This document shows positions 27,790-35,954 of a stretch of DNA of 64,000 nucleotides, piece by piece. The stretch spans positions 3,286,001-3,350,000 of the forward strand of contig NZ_CP073318.1 in the NCBI RefSeq assembly GCF_018263855.1. Direction: 5' to 3'. The DNA is from Kutzneria sp. CA-103260. Lineage in GTDB: Bacteria > Actinomycetota > Actinomycetes > Mycobacteriales > Pseudonocardiaceae. The position numbers and the translations under genes were made by a program. The notes below the pieces were generated by a model, which was given only the letters and a program-made list of their open reading frames with translations, ran no database searches and was not told the DNA's origin. Numbering within the stretch: position 1 is the first letter of the stretch; every line of letters starts with the position of its first letter.

Positions 27790-28647
27790 GTGGAATTCCT
27801 TCGACCGACCTCGCTGGCCGAGGCCCTCGACGCCAAGGCGGCGCACCCGGACGCGGTGCCCATCGCCGGCGGCACGGACGTGATGGTGGAGCTGAACTTC
27901 GACCACCGCCGGCCGGCCGCGCTGCTCGACCTGACCCGGGTCGGCGAGCTGGCCGAGTGGGCGGCGACACCGGACGGCACCCGGCTGGGCGCGGGCGTGC
28001 CGTACGCGCGGATCATCGGCGAGCTGGGCGACCGGCTGCCGGGCCTGGCGATGGCCTCCCGCACGGTCGGCTCCCCGCAGATCCGCAACCAGGGCACGGT
28101 CGGCGGCAACCTGGGCGCGGCCTCCCCCGCCGGCGACACGCATCCGGTGCTGCTGGCCACGGACGCGACTGTGGAGGTGGCCTCGGTCCGCGGGTCCCGC
28201 CTGATCCCGATCGGCGAGTTCTACCGCGGCGTCAAGCGGAACGCGCTGGCCGCGGACGAATTGATCACGGCCGTGCACCTGCCGGCCGGCGGCGGGCCGC
28301 AGCAGTTCAGCAAGGTCGGCACGCGCAACGCGATGGTGATCGCGGTCTGCTCGTTCGGGCTGGCCCTGCACCCCGAGGAGCGTCGGGTCGGCGCGGGCAT
28401 CGGGTCGGCCGGGCCGACGCCGATCCGGGCCGTCGACGCCGCGCGGTTCGCGGCCGGCGAGCTTTCGTGGGATTCACCGAAGCCGCTGACCGACTCGGTG
28501 GCCCGGCGCTTCGGGGAGCTGGTCGCCGAGGCGGCCAGTCCGATCGACGACGTGCGCGGCACCGCCGCCTACCGCCGGCACGCGCTGTCCGTGCTGGCCC
28601 GCCGCACGCTCACCTGGGCATGGAAGGACTACGCGCGATGCGCCTGA
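27790..28647 (+). CDS. xdhB: Xanthine dehydrogenase FAD-binding subunit
   Basis: 285 residues of the CO dehydrogenase/xanthine dehydrogenase medium subunit family: VEFLRPTSLAEALDAKAA at the N terminus, FAD pyrophosphate motif PIAGGTDVMVEL, second FAD motif GSPQIRNQGTVGGNLGAASP, and the C-terminal CO_deh_flav_C domain (FSKVGTRNAMVIAVCSFGLAL). It passes electrons from the iron-sulfur subunit to NAD+ or another acceptor. The GTG at 27790 aligns with family starts; no good ribosome-binding site precedes it, so leaderless translation is possible. Its end overlaps the 2Fe-2S gene by ten bases. Confidence 0.9.
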   Translation: MEFLRPTSLAEALDAKAAHPDAVPIAGGTDVMVELNFDHRRPAALLDLTRVGELAEWAATPDGTRLGAGVPYARIIGELGDRLPGLAMASRTVGSPQIRNQGTVGGNLGAASPAGDTHPVLLATDATVEVASVRGSRLIPIGEFYRGVKRNALAADELITAVHLPAGGGPQQFSKVGTRNAMVIAVCSFGLALHPEERRVGAGIGSAGPTPIRAVDAARFAAGELSWDSPKPLTDSVARRFGELVAEAASPIDDVRGTAAYRRHALSVLARRTLTWAWKDYARCA

Positions 28648-29096
28648 ACGTCACGGTCAACGGGGAGGCCAGGCAGGCCGACGACGTGTGGGAGGGCGAG
28701 AGCCTGCTCTACGTGCTGCGCGAGCGCCTGGGCCTGCCCGGTTCGAAAAACGCCTGTGAGCAGGGCGAATGCGGCTCCTGCACGGTCTACCTGGACGGCA
28801 CGCCGGTGTGCTCGTGCCTGGTCGCGGCCGGGCAGGCCGAGGGCCGCGAGGTGCACACCGTGGAGGGCCTGGCCGAGGGCGACACGCTGGACCGGGTGCA
28901 GCGGTCCTTTGTGGACGCCGGCGCGGTGCAGTGCGGCTTCTGCACGCCGGGCCTGGTCGTCGCCGCGCACGACCTGCTCAACCGGGTGCCCAACCCGACC
29001 GATCCGGAGATCCGCGAGGCCCTGGCCGGCAACCTGTGCCGCTGCACCGGGTACGAGAAGATCCTGGACGCGGTGCGACTGGCGGCCACCCGATGA
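28638..29096 (+). CDS. xdhC: Xanthine dehydrogenase 2Fe-2S subunit
   Basis: 152 residues with both iron-sulfur clusters of the small subunit family: plant-type ferredoxin motif CEQGECGSCTVYLDG...C and the second domain QCGFCTPGLVV...NLCRCTGYEKIL. It carries electrons from the molybdopterin centre to FAD. The complete xdh set is split into three polypeptides, as in E. coli naming. The stop TGA at 29094-29096 forms an ATGA overlap with a small repeat frame (29093) instead of directly with the next enzyme gene; see the repeat entry. Confidence 0.92.
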   Translation: MRLNVTVNGEARQADDVWEGESLLYVLRERLGLPGSKNACEQGECGSCTVYLDGTPVCSCLVAAGQAEGREVHTVEGLAEGDTLDRVQRSFVDAGAVQCGFCTPGLVVAAHDLLNRVPNPTDPEIREALAGNLCRCTGYEKILDAVRLAATR

Positions 29097-29248
29097 GCGA
29101 GCTTGCGAGCGAATCATTCAGCGCAGAGCGTCCGCGAACGCGGACACCGAGCGCTGGCGAGGTGCCGCGCATGAGCGAGCTTGCGAGCGAATCATTCAAC
29201 GCAGAGCGTCCGCGAACGCGGACACCGAGCGCTAGCGAGGTGCAGCAG
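29093..29248 (+). repeat. Two-copy 78-bp in-frame tandem repeat inserted at a stop/start overlap (MIRU-like)
   Basis: Copy 1 is 29093-29170 and copy 2 is 29171-29248, with five differences in 78 bases. Both begin ATGAGCGAGC and contain the perfect hairpin GTCCGCGAACGCGGAC (29130-29145 and 29208-29223). The unit is 26 codons and open, giving a 52-residue frame (29093-29251) whose repeat starts MSELASESFS. It begins with an ATGA overlap to the xdhC stop and ends with a GTGA overlap to the deaminase start, so it preserves coupling across the insertion. This behaviour matches mycobacterial MIRU elements as I recall them. Whether the peptide is made is unknown. Confidence 0.85.
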
Positions 29249-30594
29249 TGAGCCTGGTGGTCATCGACAACGCGGCCATCGCGACCGTCGACCCGAACGG
29301 GACCGAGCACGCCCGCGGCCACATCGTGGTCCGGAACGGGTTCATCGAGACGGTCGCCGCCGGCCCGGCCGAGCGTCCGTCCGAGGACCACGACTACCTC
29401 GACGCCACCGGCCGCCTCGTCACACCCGGCCTGGTCAACACCCATCACCACCTGTACCAGTGGGCAACCCGCGGCTACGCAAGGGATGCCGAGCTCTTCG
29501 AATGGCTGACGACCCTGTACCCGGTGTGGGGCCGCCTGACCGAGGAGGTCACGCGGGCGGCCGGCGCGGCCGGCATGGCCAAGCTGGCTCTCACCGGCTG
29601 CACCACGATCGCCGACCACCACTACGTGTTCCCGACCGACGGCGGCGACCAGATCGGCGCGCTCGTCGGCGAGGCTCGTCGACTGGGTGTGCGGCTGCAC
29701 GCTGTGCGGGGGTCGATGGACCGGGGCCAGTCGCACGGCGGCCTGCCGCCGGACAACCTGGTCGAAGACACCGAGGAAGCGTTGCTGGGCTCGGAAAAGG
29801 CCATCACCGACTTCCACGACCCGGATCCGCTCGGCCTGATCCGGATCGCCGTCGGCCCCTGCTCGCCGTTCTCGGTCAGCCGCGAGCTGATGGAACAGGC
29901 GGCCGGACTGGCCCGCCGGCACGGCGTCCGGCTGCACACCCACCTGGCCGAGACCATCGACGAGGAGGAGCAGTGCCTGGCCGAATTCGGCTGCACGCCG
30001 GCACAGTACGCGGAGCAGCTGGGCTGGCTGGGCGACGACGTGTGGCTGGCCCACACCATCCACCTCTCCGATGAGGCGATCAAGCGTTTCGGCGAGACCG
30101 GCACGGGATCCGCGCACTGCCCCACGTCCAACGGACGCATCGCCGCCGGCATGGCCCCGGTGCGGCAGCTGCTGGACGCCGGCGCGCCGGTCGGGCTCGG
30201 CGTCGACGGCGCGGCCTCCAGCGAGTCCGGCGGGCTCGGCGAGGAGCTGAAGCAAGCGCTGCTGGTGGCGCGATTCCGCGGCGGGGCAACGGCTCTGACC
30301 ATCCGCGAGGCGTTGTGGATGGGCACCATGGGCGGCGCCCGCTGCCTCGGCCGGGAGCACGAGATCGGCTCCATCGAGCCGGGCAAGGTCGCCGACCTGG
30401 CCGTGTGGCGGATGGACGACCTCGACCACGCCGGCATCGCCGACCCGGTGGCGGCGCTGGTGCTCGGCTCCGCCCCGAAGGTGGACCGGCTGCTGGTCGG
30501 CGGCCGCAGCGTCATCGCCGACGGCGAGCTGCGCACCGCCGACCTGGACACGATCACCCACGACCTCGCACGAGCCGCGGAGGTGCTGCGATGA
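29248..30594 (+). CDS. 8-oxoguanine deaminase-like amidohydrolase
   Basis: 448 residues of the amidohydrolase superfamily, closest in style to 8-oxoguanine deaminase (COG0402). Metal and catalytic residues: NTHHHLYQW near residue 65, HTHLAETIDEEEQC, the metal His in LAHTIHLSD and catalytic Asp in LGVDGAASSE; the C terminus IEPGKVADLAVW is the typical composite domain. It would convert 8-oxoguanine to urate and ammonia, feeding the same urate pool as xanthine dehydrogenase. Guanine or other aminopurine deamination is possible. GTG start overlaps the repeat frame (GTGA); its stop overlaps the next gene (ATGA). Confidence 0.87.
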   Translation: MSLVVIDNAAIATVDPNGTEHARGHIVVRNGFIETVAAGPAERPSEDHDYLDATGRLVTPGLVNTHHHLYQWATRGYARDAELFEWLTTLYPVWGRLTEEVTRAAGAAGMAKLALTGCTTIADHHYVFPTDGGDQIGALVGEARRLGVRLHAVRGSMDRGQSHGGLPPDNLVEDTEEALLGSEKAITDFHDPDPLGLIRIAVGPCSPFSVSRELMEQAAGLARRHGVRLHTHLAETIDEEEQCLAEFGCTPAQYAEQLGWLGDDVWLAHTIHLSDEAIKRFGETGTGSAHCPTSNGRIAAGMAPVRQLLDAGAPVGLGVDGAASSESGGLGEELKQALLVARFRGGATALTIREALWMGTMGGARCLGREHEIGSIEPGKVADLAVWRMDDLDHAGIADPVAALVLGSAPKVDRLLVGGRSVIADGELRTADLDTITHDLARAAEVLR

Positions 30595-32861
30595 CCTCCC
30601 CCACCAGGGAATCCACTGTATCGACTCGATCTGGAGGGGGCGTGGGCGACAGCCCGCTGCGCCCGGACGGAACGCTGAAGGTGCGCGGCGAGTTCGCGTA
30701 CTCGTCGGACCTGTGGCACGAGGACATGCTGTGGGGCGCGACCCTGCGCAGCCCGCACCCGTATGCCCGGATCCGGTCGGTGGACATCAGCGAGGCGCTG
30801 AAACTCCCCGGCGTGTACGCGGTCCTCACGCACACCGATGTGCCCGGCACCAACCTGTACGGCCTTGAGCATCCGGACCAGCCGGTGCTGGCCGTGGATG
30901 TCGTGCGCTACCACGGGGAAGCCATCGCGCTGGTCGCCGCCGACCACCCGGAGACGGCCCGGCGGGCGATCAAGAAGATCGAGGTCGAGTACGACGTCAT
31001 GACGCCGGTGGTCGACGCCGAGGCGGCGGTCGGGCCGGAGGCCCCGCTGCTGCACCCCGGCGGCAACACCGTGCGCAAGGTGCACATCGAGCGCGGCGAC
31101 CAGCACGCGACCGCCGACGTGGTGGTCAAGGGCGTGTACGAGGTCGGCATGCAGGACCAGGCTTTCCTCGGCCCCGAGTCCGGCCTGGCGATCCCGGCTG
31201 AGGACGGCGGCGTCGACCTCTACGTGGCCACGCAGTGGCTGCACGTGGACCAGAAGCAGATCTGCTTCGCGCTGGACCTGCCGACCGACAAGGTTCGGCT
31301 GACGCTGGCCGGTGTGGGCGGCGCGTTCGGCGGCCGCGAGGATCTGTCCATCCAGGTGCACGCGTGCCTGCTGGCGCTGCACACCGGCAAGCCGGTGAAG
31401 ATGGTCTACAACCGCGAGGAGTCGTTCTACGGCCACGTGCACCGGCATCCGGCCAAGCTGTACTACGAGCACGGCGCGGACCGGGACGGCACGCTGGTGT
31501 ATGTCCGGTCGCGGATCTATCTCGACGGCGGGGCCTACGCGTCGAGCACGCCGGCGGTGGTGGCCAACGCGGCCACGCTCGGCGTCGGTCCGTACAATGT
31601 GGACAACGTGACCGTGGACTGCTGGGGCTCGTACACCAACAACCCGCCCTGCGGCGCCATGCGCGGTTTCGGCGCCGTGCAAGCGGGTTTCGCCTACGAG
31701 TCGCAAATGGACAAACTCGCCGAGGCGCTGGGGTTGGACCCGGTCGAGGTCCGCGTGCGCAACGCCATGACCGAGGGCAGCGTCATGCCCACCGGGCAGG
31801 TCATCGACTCCGCCGCCCCGGTGGCGGAACTGCTCCGCCTGGTCAGGGAAAGGCCGCTGCCGGCCGGCCAGGACGGACCGCTGGACCTGACCGCGATGCC
31901 GGGCGGCGTCTCCAACACCACCCACGGCGAGGGTGTGGTCCGAGGCATCGGCTACGCCGTCGGCATCAAGAACATCTGCTTCTCCGAGGGTTTCGACGAC
32001 TACTCCACCGCCCGCCTGCGGCTGGAGGTGATCAACGGCGAGCCCGCGGCCGTGATCCACACCGCCGCGGCCGAGGTCGGCCAGGGGCTGGTGACCATCC
32101 AGCAGCAGATCGTCCGCACCGAGCTGGGCATCGAGCAGGTGACTGTGCACCCGGCCGACACCACGGTCGGCAACGGCGGCTCCACCTCGGCCTCCCGCCA
32201 GACCTATGTCACCGGTGGCGCGGTCAAGGCCGTGTGCGAAGCGGTGCGGGAGAAGCTGCTCAAGCTGGCGGTGTCGCGGTTCGGCGAGCCCCGGTCGGAG
32301 CTGACCAGCGCGGACATCGTCGCGGTGCTGGGTGATGACGTGATCGAGGAGACCGTGGAGTGGCGGCACCGGCCGACCACTGCCCTGGATCCCGAGACCG
32401 GGCAGGGCTTCGCCCATGTGCAGTACGGATTCGCGGCGCACCGCGCGGTGGTCGACGTGGACGTGGAGCTCGGCCTGGTCAAGGTGGTCGAGCTGGCCTG
32501 TGCCCAGGACGTGGGCAAGGCGCTGAACCCGCAGGCCGTGCTGGGCCAGATCCACGGTGGCACCACCCAGGGCCTCGGCCTGGCCGTGATGGAAGAGATC
32601 CAGGTCTCCCAGGGCAAGGTCCGCAACCCGTCGTTCACCGACTACCTGATCCCGACCGTGCTCGACACCCCGCCAATGCCGGTGGACGTGCTGGAGCTGG
32701 CCGACCCGCACGCCCCCTACGGGCTGCGCGGGGTGGGCGAGCCACCCACGATCTCGTCCACGCCGGCGGTGGTCGCGGCCATCCGCGCCGCCACAGGACT
32801 GGCGCTCACCCGGGTTCCGGTTCGACCGGAACACCTCACTACGCAGGAGATTCCCCGATGA
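30591..32861 (+). CDS. xdhA: Xanthine dehydrogenase molybdopterin-binding subunit
   Basis: 756 residues of the large subunit family. The N-terminal domain (LKVRGEFAYSSDL, LRSPHPYARIRSVD) precedes Moco-binding motifs ATQWLHVDQ, GVGGAFGGRED, the substrate arginine in CGAMRGFGAVQAGF, a glutamine-rich AAAEVGQGL, and the catalytic glutamate in GLRGVGEPPT near the C terminus. With the FAD and 2Fe-2S subunits it oxidises hypoxanthine and xanthine to urate. All expected catalytic residues appear present. ATG overlaps the deaminase stop; stop overlaps the guanine deaminase-like gene (both ATGA). Confidence 0.93.
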   Translation: MTSPTRESTVSTRSGGGVGDSPLRPDGTLKVRGEFAYSSDLWHEDMLWGATLRSPHPYARIRSVDISEALKLPGVYAVLTHTDVPGTNLYGLEHPDQPVLAVDVVRYHGEAIALVAADHPETARRAIKKIEVEYDVMTPVVDAEAAVGPEAPLLHPGGNTVRKVHIERGDQHATADVVVKGVYEVGMQDQAFLGPESGLAIPAEDGGVDLYVATQWLHVDQKQICFALDLPTDKVRLTLAGVGGAFGGREDLSIQVHACLLALHTGKPVKMVYNREESFYGHVHRHPAKLYYEHGADRDGTLVYVRSRIYLDGGAYASSTPAVVANAATLGVGPYNVDNVTVDCWGSYTNNPPCGAMRGFGAVQAGFAYESQMDKLAEALGLDPVEVRVRNAMTEGSVMPTGQVIDSAAPVAELLRLVRERPLPAGQDGPLDLTAMPGGVSNTTHGEGVVRGIGYAVGIKNICFSEGFDDYSTARLRLEVINGEPAAVIHTAAAEVGQGLVTIQQQIVRTELGIEQVTVHPADTTVGNGGSTSASRQTYVTGGAVKAVCEAVREKLLKLAVSRFGEPRSELTSADIVAVLGDDVIEETVEWRHRPTTALDPETGQGFAHVQYGFAAHRAVVDVDVELGLVKVVELACAQDVGKALNPQAVLGQIHGGTTQGLGLAVMEEIQVSQGKVRNPSFTDYLIPTVLDTPPMPVDVLELADPHAPYGLRGVGEPPTISSTPAVVAAIRAATGLALTRVPVRPEHLTTQEIPR

Positions 32862-33340
32862 CCACGACAGCCGCCACCGACCAGGCGTGGCTCGACGAGG
32901 CCGTTCGGCTGGCTGCCGAGAACGTGACCACCGGCGGCGGGCCGTTCGGCGCGGTGATCGTGCGCGGCGACGAGCTGATCGCCACCGGCGTCAACCGCGT
33001 GGTGCCGACGCTGGACCCCACCGCGCATGCCGAGGTGGTGGCGATTCGCGAGGCGTGCCAACGGCTCGGCGACTTCAAGCTCACCGGCTGCGTGCTGTTC
33101 TCCTCATGCGAGCCGTGCCCGCTGTGCCTGTCGGCGTCCCTGTGGGCCCGGCTGGACCGGGTGGTCTTCGCAGCCGACCGGCACGACGCCGCCGCGGCCG
33201 GCTTCGACGACCGCGACTTCTACGACCTGTTCGAGCAGCCTCGGGCGACGTGGCCCGTGCCCGTGCTGCAAGTGTCCACTGCGGACAACACCACCCCGTT
33301 CTCCGCGTGGCTTTCCCGCACCGACCGCGTCGAGTACTGA
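32858..33340 (+). CDS. Guanine deaminase-like nucleobase deaminase (CDA fold)
   Basis: 160 residues of the cytidine/deoxycytidylate deaminase fold: zinc and proton shuttle motif TAHAEVVAIREA (HxE) and the second zinc motif SCEPCPLCLSAS (PCxxC). It is the size of Bacillus guanine deaminase (GuaD) rather than of tRNA adenosine deaminase, and GGGPFGAVIVR is typical of the former. Within this operon it likely deaminates guanine to xanthine. ATG overlaps the xdhA stop. A hairpin-rich gap follows. Confidence 0.87.
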   Translation: MTTTAATDQAWLDEAVRLAAENVTTGGGPFGAVIVRGDELIATGVNRVVPTLDPTAHAEVVAIREACQRLGDFKLTGCVLFSSCEPCPLCLSASLWARLDRVVFAADRHDAAAAGFDDRDFYDLFEQPRATWPVPVLQVSTADNTTPFSAWLSRTDRVEY

Positions 33341-33351
33341 TCCTCGCACGC

Positions 33352-33371
33352 GGGTGCTGACCGGAGCACCC
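33352..33371 (+). terminator. First of two tandem hairpins after the guanine deaminase gene
   Basis: GGGTGCT (33352-33358) pairs with AGCACCC (33365-33371), loop of six. It lies 12 bases beyond the stop. It has no T-run. Confidence 0.45.
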
Positions 33372-33388
33372 CCCGCTTAAACGTTCGT

Positions 33389-33420
33389 GGAACCGGGCCG
33401 TCCCCCGACGGCCTGGTTCC
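33389..33420 (+). terminator. Second, stronger hairpin before the permease gene
   Basis: GGAACCGGGCCGTC (33389-33402) pairs with GACGGCCTGGTTCC (33407-33420), 14 base pairs including one G-U, loop of four. It may end or attenuate the xdh transcript before the permease gene that starts 28 bases later. Confidence 0.55.
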
Positions 33421-33447
33421 GCGCGCCCACCGGCATGGGAGTACGTC

Positions 33448-34869
33448 ATGACCCAGTTGCGCGACCGCCGCCCGACAACTGCCCTGTTAGAACGGCGTTT
33501 CCGCCTGACAGAGCGCGGCACCACCATCGGCCGAGAACTCCGCGGCGGTGTCACCACGTTCGTCGCGATGGCCTACATCGTGTTGCTCAATCCGTTGATA
33601 CTGGGCGCTTCCACCGATATCACCGGCGCTCGCCTGACCATTCCCGAGGTAACTACGGCCACCGCCCTGGCCGCCGGAGTCATGACCGTCCTCATGGGAC
33701 TGGTCGGCAACGCTCCCCTGGCCCTGGCCGCCGGCCTCGGCGTGAACGGCATCGTGGCCTTCCAGCTCGCGCCGACCATGACCTGGGCCCAGGCCTTCGG
33801 ACTGGTGGTGCTGGAAGGCGTCTGCATCGTCGTGCTGGCCGTCTCCGGCATCCGCGAACGCATCATGAACGCGATCCCCGCGGCGCTGAAGACCGCCATC
33901 TCCGTCGGCATCGGCCTCTACATCGCACTGGTTGGCCTGGTCAGCGCCGGATTCGTGACCAGGACACCGGATTCCGCCCACTCCACGGTGCCGGTACGGA
34001 TGGGCGAAGGCGGCCACCTGGTCGGCTGGCCGATGGTGGTGTTCGCGATCGGGTTGCTGCTGATGATCGTCCTGATGGCCCGGGCGGTGCCCGGCGCGGT
34101 GCTGATCAGCATCGTGGTGGCCACCGTCATCGCGGTGATCGCCAACGCGGTCTTCCCCGGCGCGGACTGGGGCCTGGTGGCCCCGAAGCTGCCGTCCACC
34201 CTGGTCGCCGCACCCAACTTCGCCCTGTTCGGACACGTCGACCTGTTCGGCGGCTTCGCCAGCGCCGGCGCCATCACCGCCACGGTGTTCCTGTTCACCC
34301 TGGTGCTGTCCGGATTCTTCGACGCGATGGGCACGATCACCAGCGTCTGCCACGAGGCCGGCATGACCAAGGACGGCAAGGTCGCCGGCATGGGCAAGAT
34401 CCTGCTCGTGGACGGCATCGGCGCGATCGTCGGCGGCGGCACGGGTTCCGCGCCCAACACGGTGTTCCTGGAGTCGGCGGCGGGCGTCGGCGAGGGGGCG
34501 CGCACCGGACTGTCCAGCGTGGTCACCGGGGCGCTGCTGGGGGCGACGATGCTGGTCACGCCGATCGCGGCCATCGTGCCGGCGCAGGCCGCCGCGCCCG
34601 CGCTGGTGGTCATCGGCGGCATCATGATGGCCCAGTGCCGGCGGATCCCGTTCCAGGACAGCGACTTCACCATCCCGGTGTTCCTCACCATGGCGATCGT
34701 GCCCTTCACGTACTCGATCACCAACGGCGTCGGCGCCGGCATCGTCAGCTACGTCGTGGTGAAGCTGGGCAAGGGCCAGTGGCGCGAGGTGCACTGGCTG
34801 GTGGCGGTCATCGCGGCGATCTTCGTCGCCTACTTCGGCATCGCCGGGATCGAGGCACTGGCACGATGA
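33448..34869 (+). CDS. NCS2/AzgA-type purine permease
   Basis: 473 residues, about 12-14 transmembrane helices, of the nucleobase:cation symporter-2 family AzgA branch (adenine, guanine, hypoxanthine uptake). Typical features are the N-terminal RLTERGTTIGRELRGGVTTF followed by MAYIVLLNPLIL, GNAPLALAAGLGVNG, FDAMGTITSVCHEAGM and the signature GTGSAPNTVFLESAAGVGEGARTG written here in part as SAPNTVFLESAAGVGEG. It supplies purines to the catabolic enzymes encoded upstream. ATG has GGAG upstream; its stop overlaps the XdhC-type gene (ATGA), tying transport to cofactor maturation. Confidence 0.92.
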   Translation: MTQLRDRRPTTALLERRFRLTERGTTIGRELRGGVTTFVAMAYIVLLNPLILGASTDITGARLTIPEVTTATALAAGVMTVLMGLVGNAPLALAAGLGVNGIVAFQLAPTMTWAQAFGLVVLEGVCIVVLAVSGIRERIMNAIPAALKTAISVGIGLYIALVGLVSAGFVTRTPDSAHSTVPVRMGEGGHLVGWPMVVFAIGLLLMIVLMARAVPGAVLISIVVATVIAVIANAVFPGADWGLVAPKLPSTLVAAPNFALFGHVDLFGGFASAGAITATVFLFTLVLSGFFDAMGTITSVCHEAGMTKDGKVAGMGKILLVDGIGAIVGGGTGSAPNTVFLESAAGVGEGARTGLSSVVTGALLGATMLVTPIAAIVPAQAAAPALVVIGGIMMAQCRRIPFQDSDFTIPVFLTMAIVPFTYSITNGVGAGIVSYVVVKLGKGQWREVHWLVAVIAAIFVAYFGIAGIEALAR

Positions 34870-35954
34870 GAGAGTTGGCCGGGTCGCTGTCGAACACTTG
34901 TCGGTTCGCTGTCGCCAGTGTCGTGGACGTCGCCGGCAGCGCGCCGCGTGGCCTCGGCTCCGCACTCGCGGTCACAGCCGACGGCTCGGCGTTCGGCAGC
35001 GTCTCCGGCGGCTGTGTGGAAGGAGCCGTCTATGAGTTGGCCCAGGAGGTCTTGTCGACCGGATTGCCGCAGCGGCAACGTTTCGGCTACTCCGACGACG
35101 ACGCGTTCGCGGTCGGACTGACGTGCGGCGGCTCGCTGGAAGTGTTCGTGCAGCCCTGCGCTCCGGCGATCGCCGCCGCGCTGGCCGCCGATCCCGAGCC
35201 GGTGGTGCTGGTCCGGGTGATCGGCGGGCCGGATGCGTTGCTGGGCAAGGGCATGGCCGTCTTCGCTGACCGCGTCGTCGGCGACCAGGTGATCGACCCG
35301 GAGCTGGTGCGCCACGCGACCGCCACTGGCCGTCAGTTCTTCGACGGATTGGAGCTGTTCGTGGAGCCGTGGTCGCCGCCACCGCGCATGCTGGTGTTCG
35401 GGGCCATCGACTACGCCGCCGCACTCTCCCGTATCGGCAAGTTCCTCGGCTATCACGTCACCGTCTGCGACGCGCGACCGGTTTTCGCCACCGCTGACCG
35501 GTTTCCCGACGCCGACGAGGTCGTGGTGGACTGGCCGCACCGCTACCTCGCCGCCACCGCGACCGATCACCGCTCGGTGGTCTGCGTGCTCACCCACGAC
35601 GAGAAGTTCGACGTGCCGCTGCTGGCCGACGCCCTGCGCCGGCCACTGGCCTTCGTCGGCGCGCTCGGCTCCCGGCGCACCAACACCCAACGGCTGGCCC
35701 GCCTCCGGGAAATCGGCCTCACTGAGGGAGAACTGGCACTGCTGCGGGCTCCGATCGGGCTCGATCTGGGGGCCAGCACGCCGGAGGAGACAGCGGTGTC
35801 GATCGCCGCGGAGATCGTCGCGCTGCGCCGCGGCGGCACCGGCCTGGCGCTCACGGGAGGCTCCGGCCCCATTCACGCGGACGGCTCCCGTCCCGGTGGG
35901 AACGAGAGCCGCCGTGCCGTGTTCGCCGCTACTGGACCGGAATGCCCGCGCTAG
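34866..35954 (+). CDS. XdhC/CoxI-family molybdenum cofactor insertion factor
   Basis: 362 residues. The N-terminal XdhC/CoxI domain has VVDVAGSAPRGLGSALAV, SGGCVEGAVYELA and LTCGGSLEVFV; the C-terminal Rossmann domain (MLVFGAIDYAAALSRIGKFLGY, VCVLTHDEKFDVPLL, FVGALGSRRTNTQRLARL) binds the cofactor or nucleotide. Proteins of this family deliver sulfurated Moco to xanthine dehydrogenase and are not a subunit of it. Its position at the end of the locus, overlapping the permease gene, fits. The last ~30 residues (PIHADGSRPGGNESRR) are low complexity, overlap a hairpin and 26 bases of the convergent gene, and are probably not conserved. Confidence 0.9.
   Translation: MRELAGSLSNTCRFAVASVVDVAGSAPRGLGSALAVTADGSAFGSVSGGCVEGAVYELAQEVLSTGLPQRQRFGYSDDDAFAVGLTCGGSLEVFVQPCAPAIAAALAADPEPVVLVRVIGGPDALLGKGMAVFADRVVGDQVIDPELVRHATATGRQFFDGLELFVEPWSPPPRMLVFGAIDYAAALSRIGKFLGYHVTVCDARPVFATADRFPDADEVVVDWPHRYLAATATDHRSVVCVLTHDEKFDVPLLADALRRPLAFVGALGSRRTNTQRLARLREIGLTEGELALLRAPIGLDLGASTPEETAVSIAAEIVALRRGGTGLALTGGSGPIHADGSRPGGNESRRAVFAATGPECPR
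35882..35911. terminator. Hairpin inside the convergent 3' ends
   Basis: CGGCTC (35882-35887) pairs with GAGCCG (35906-35911), extended imperfectly through CCC/GGG around a GGT loop. It lies in the terminal codons of the XdhC-type gene and may stop transcription on either strand. Confidence 0.4.

Noticed and set aside
29093..29251. A 52-residue protein gene made of two 26-residue repeats
   Set aside because: Recorded as an inserted repeat element; nearly identical DNA copies and the hairpins argue for selection on DNA or RNA rather than on a peptide. Translation remains possible.
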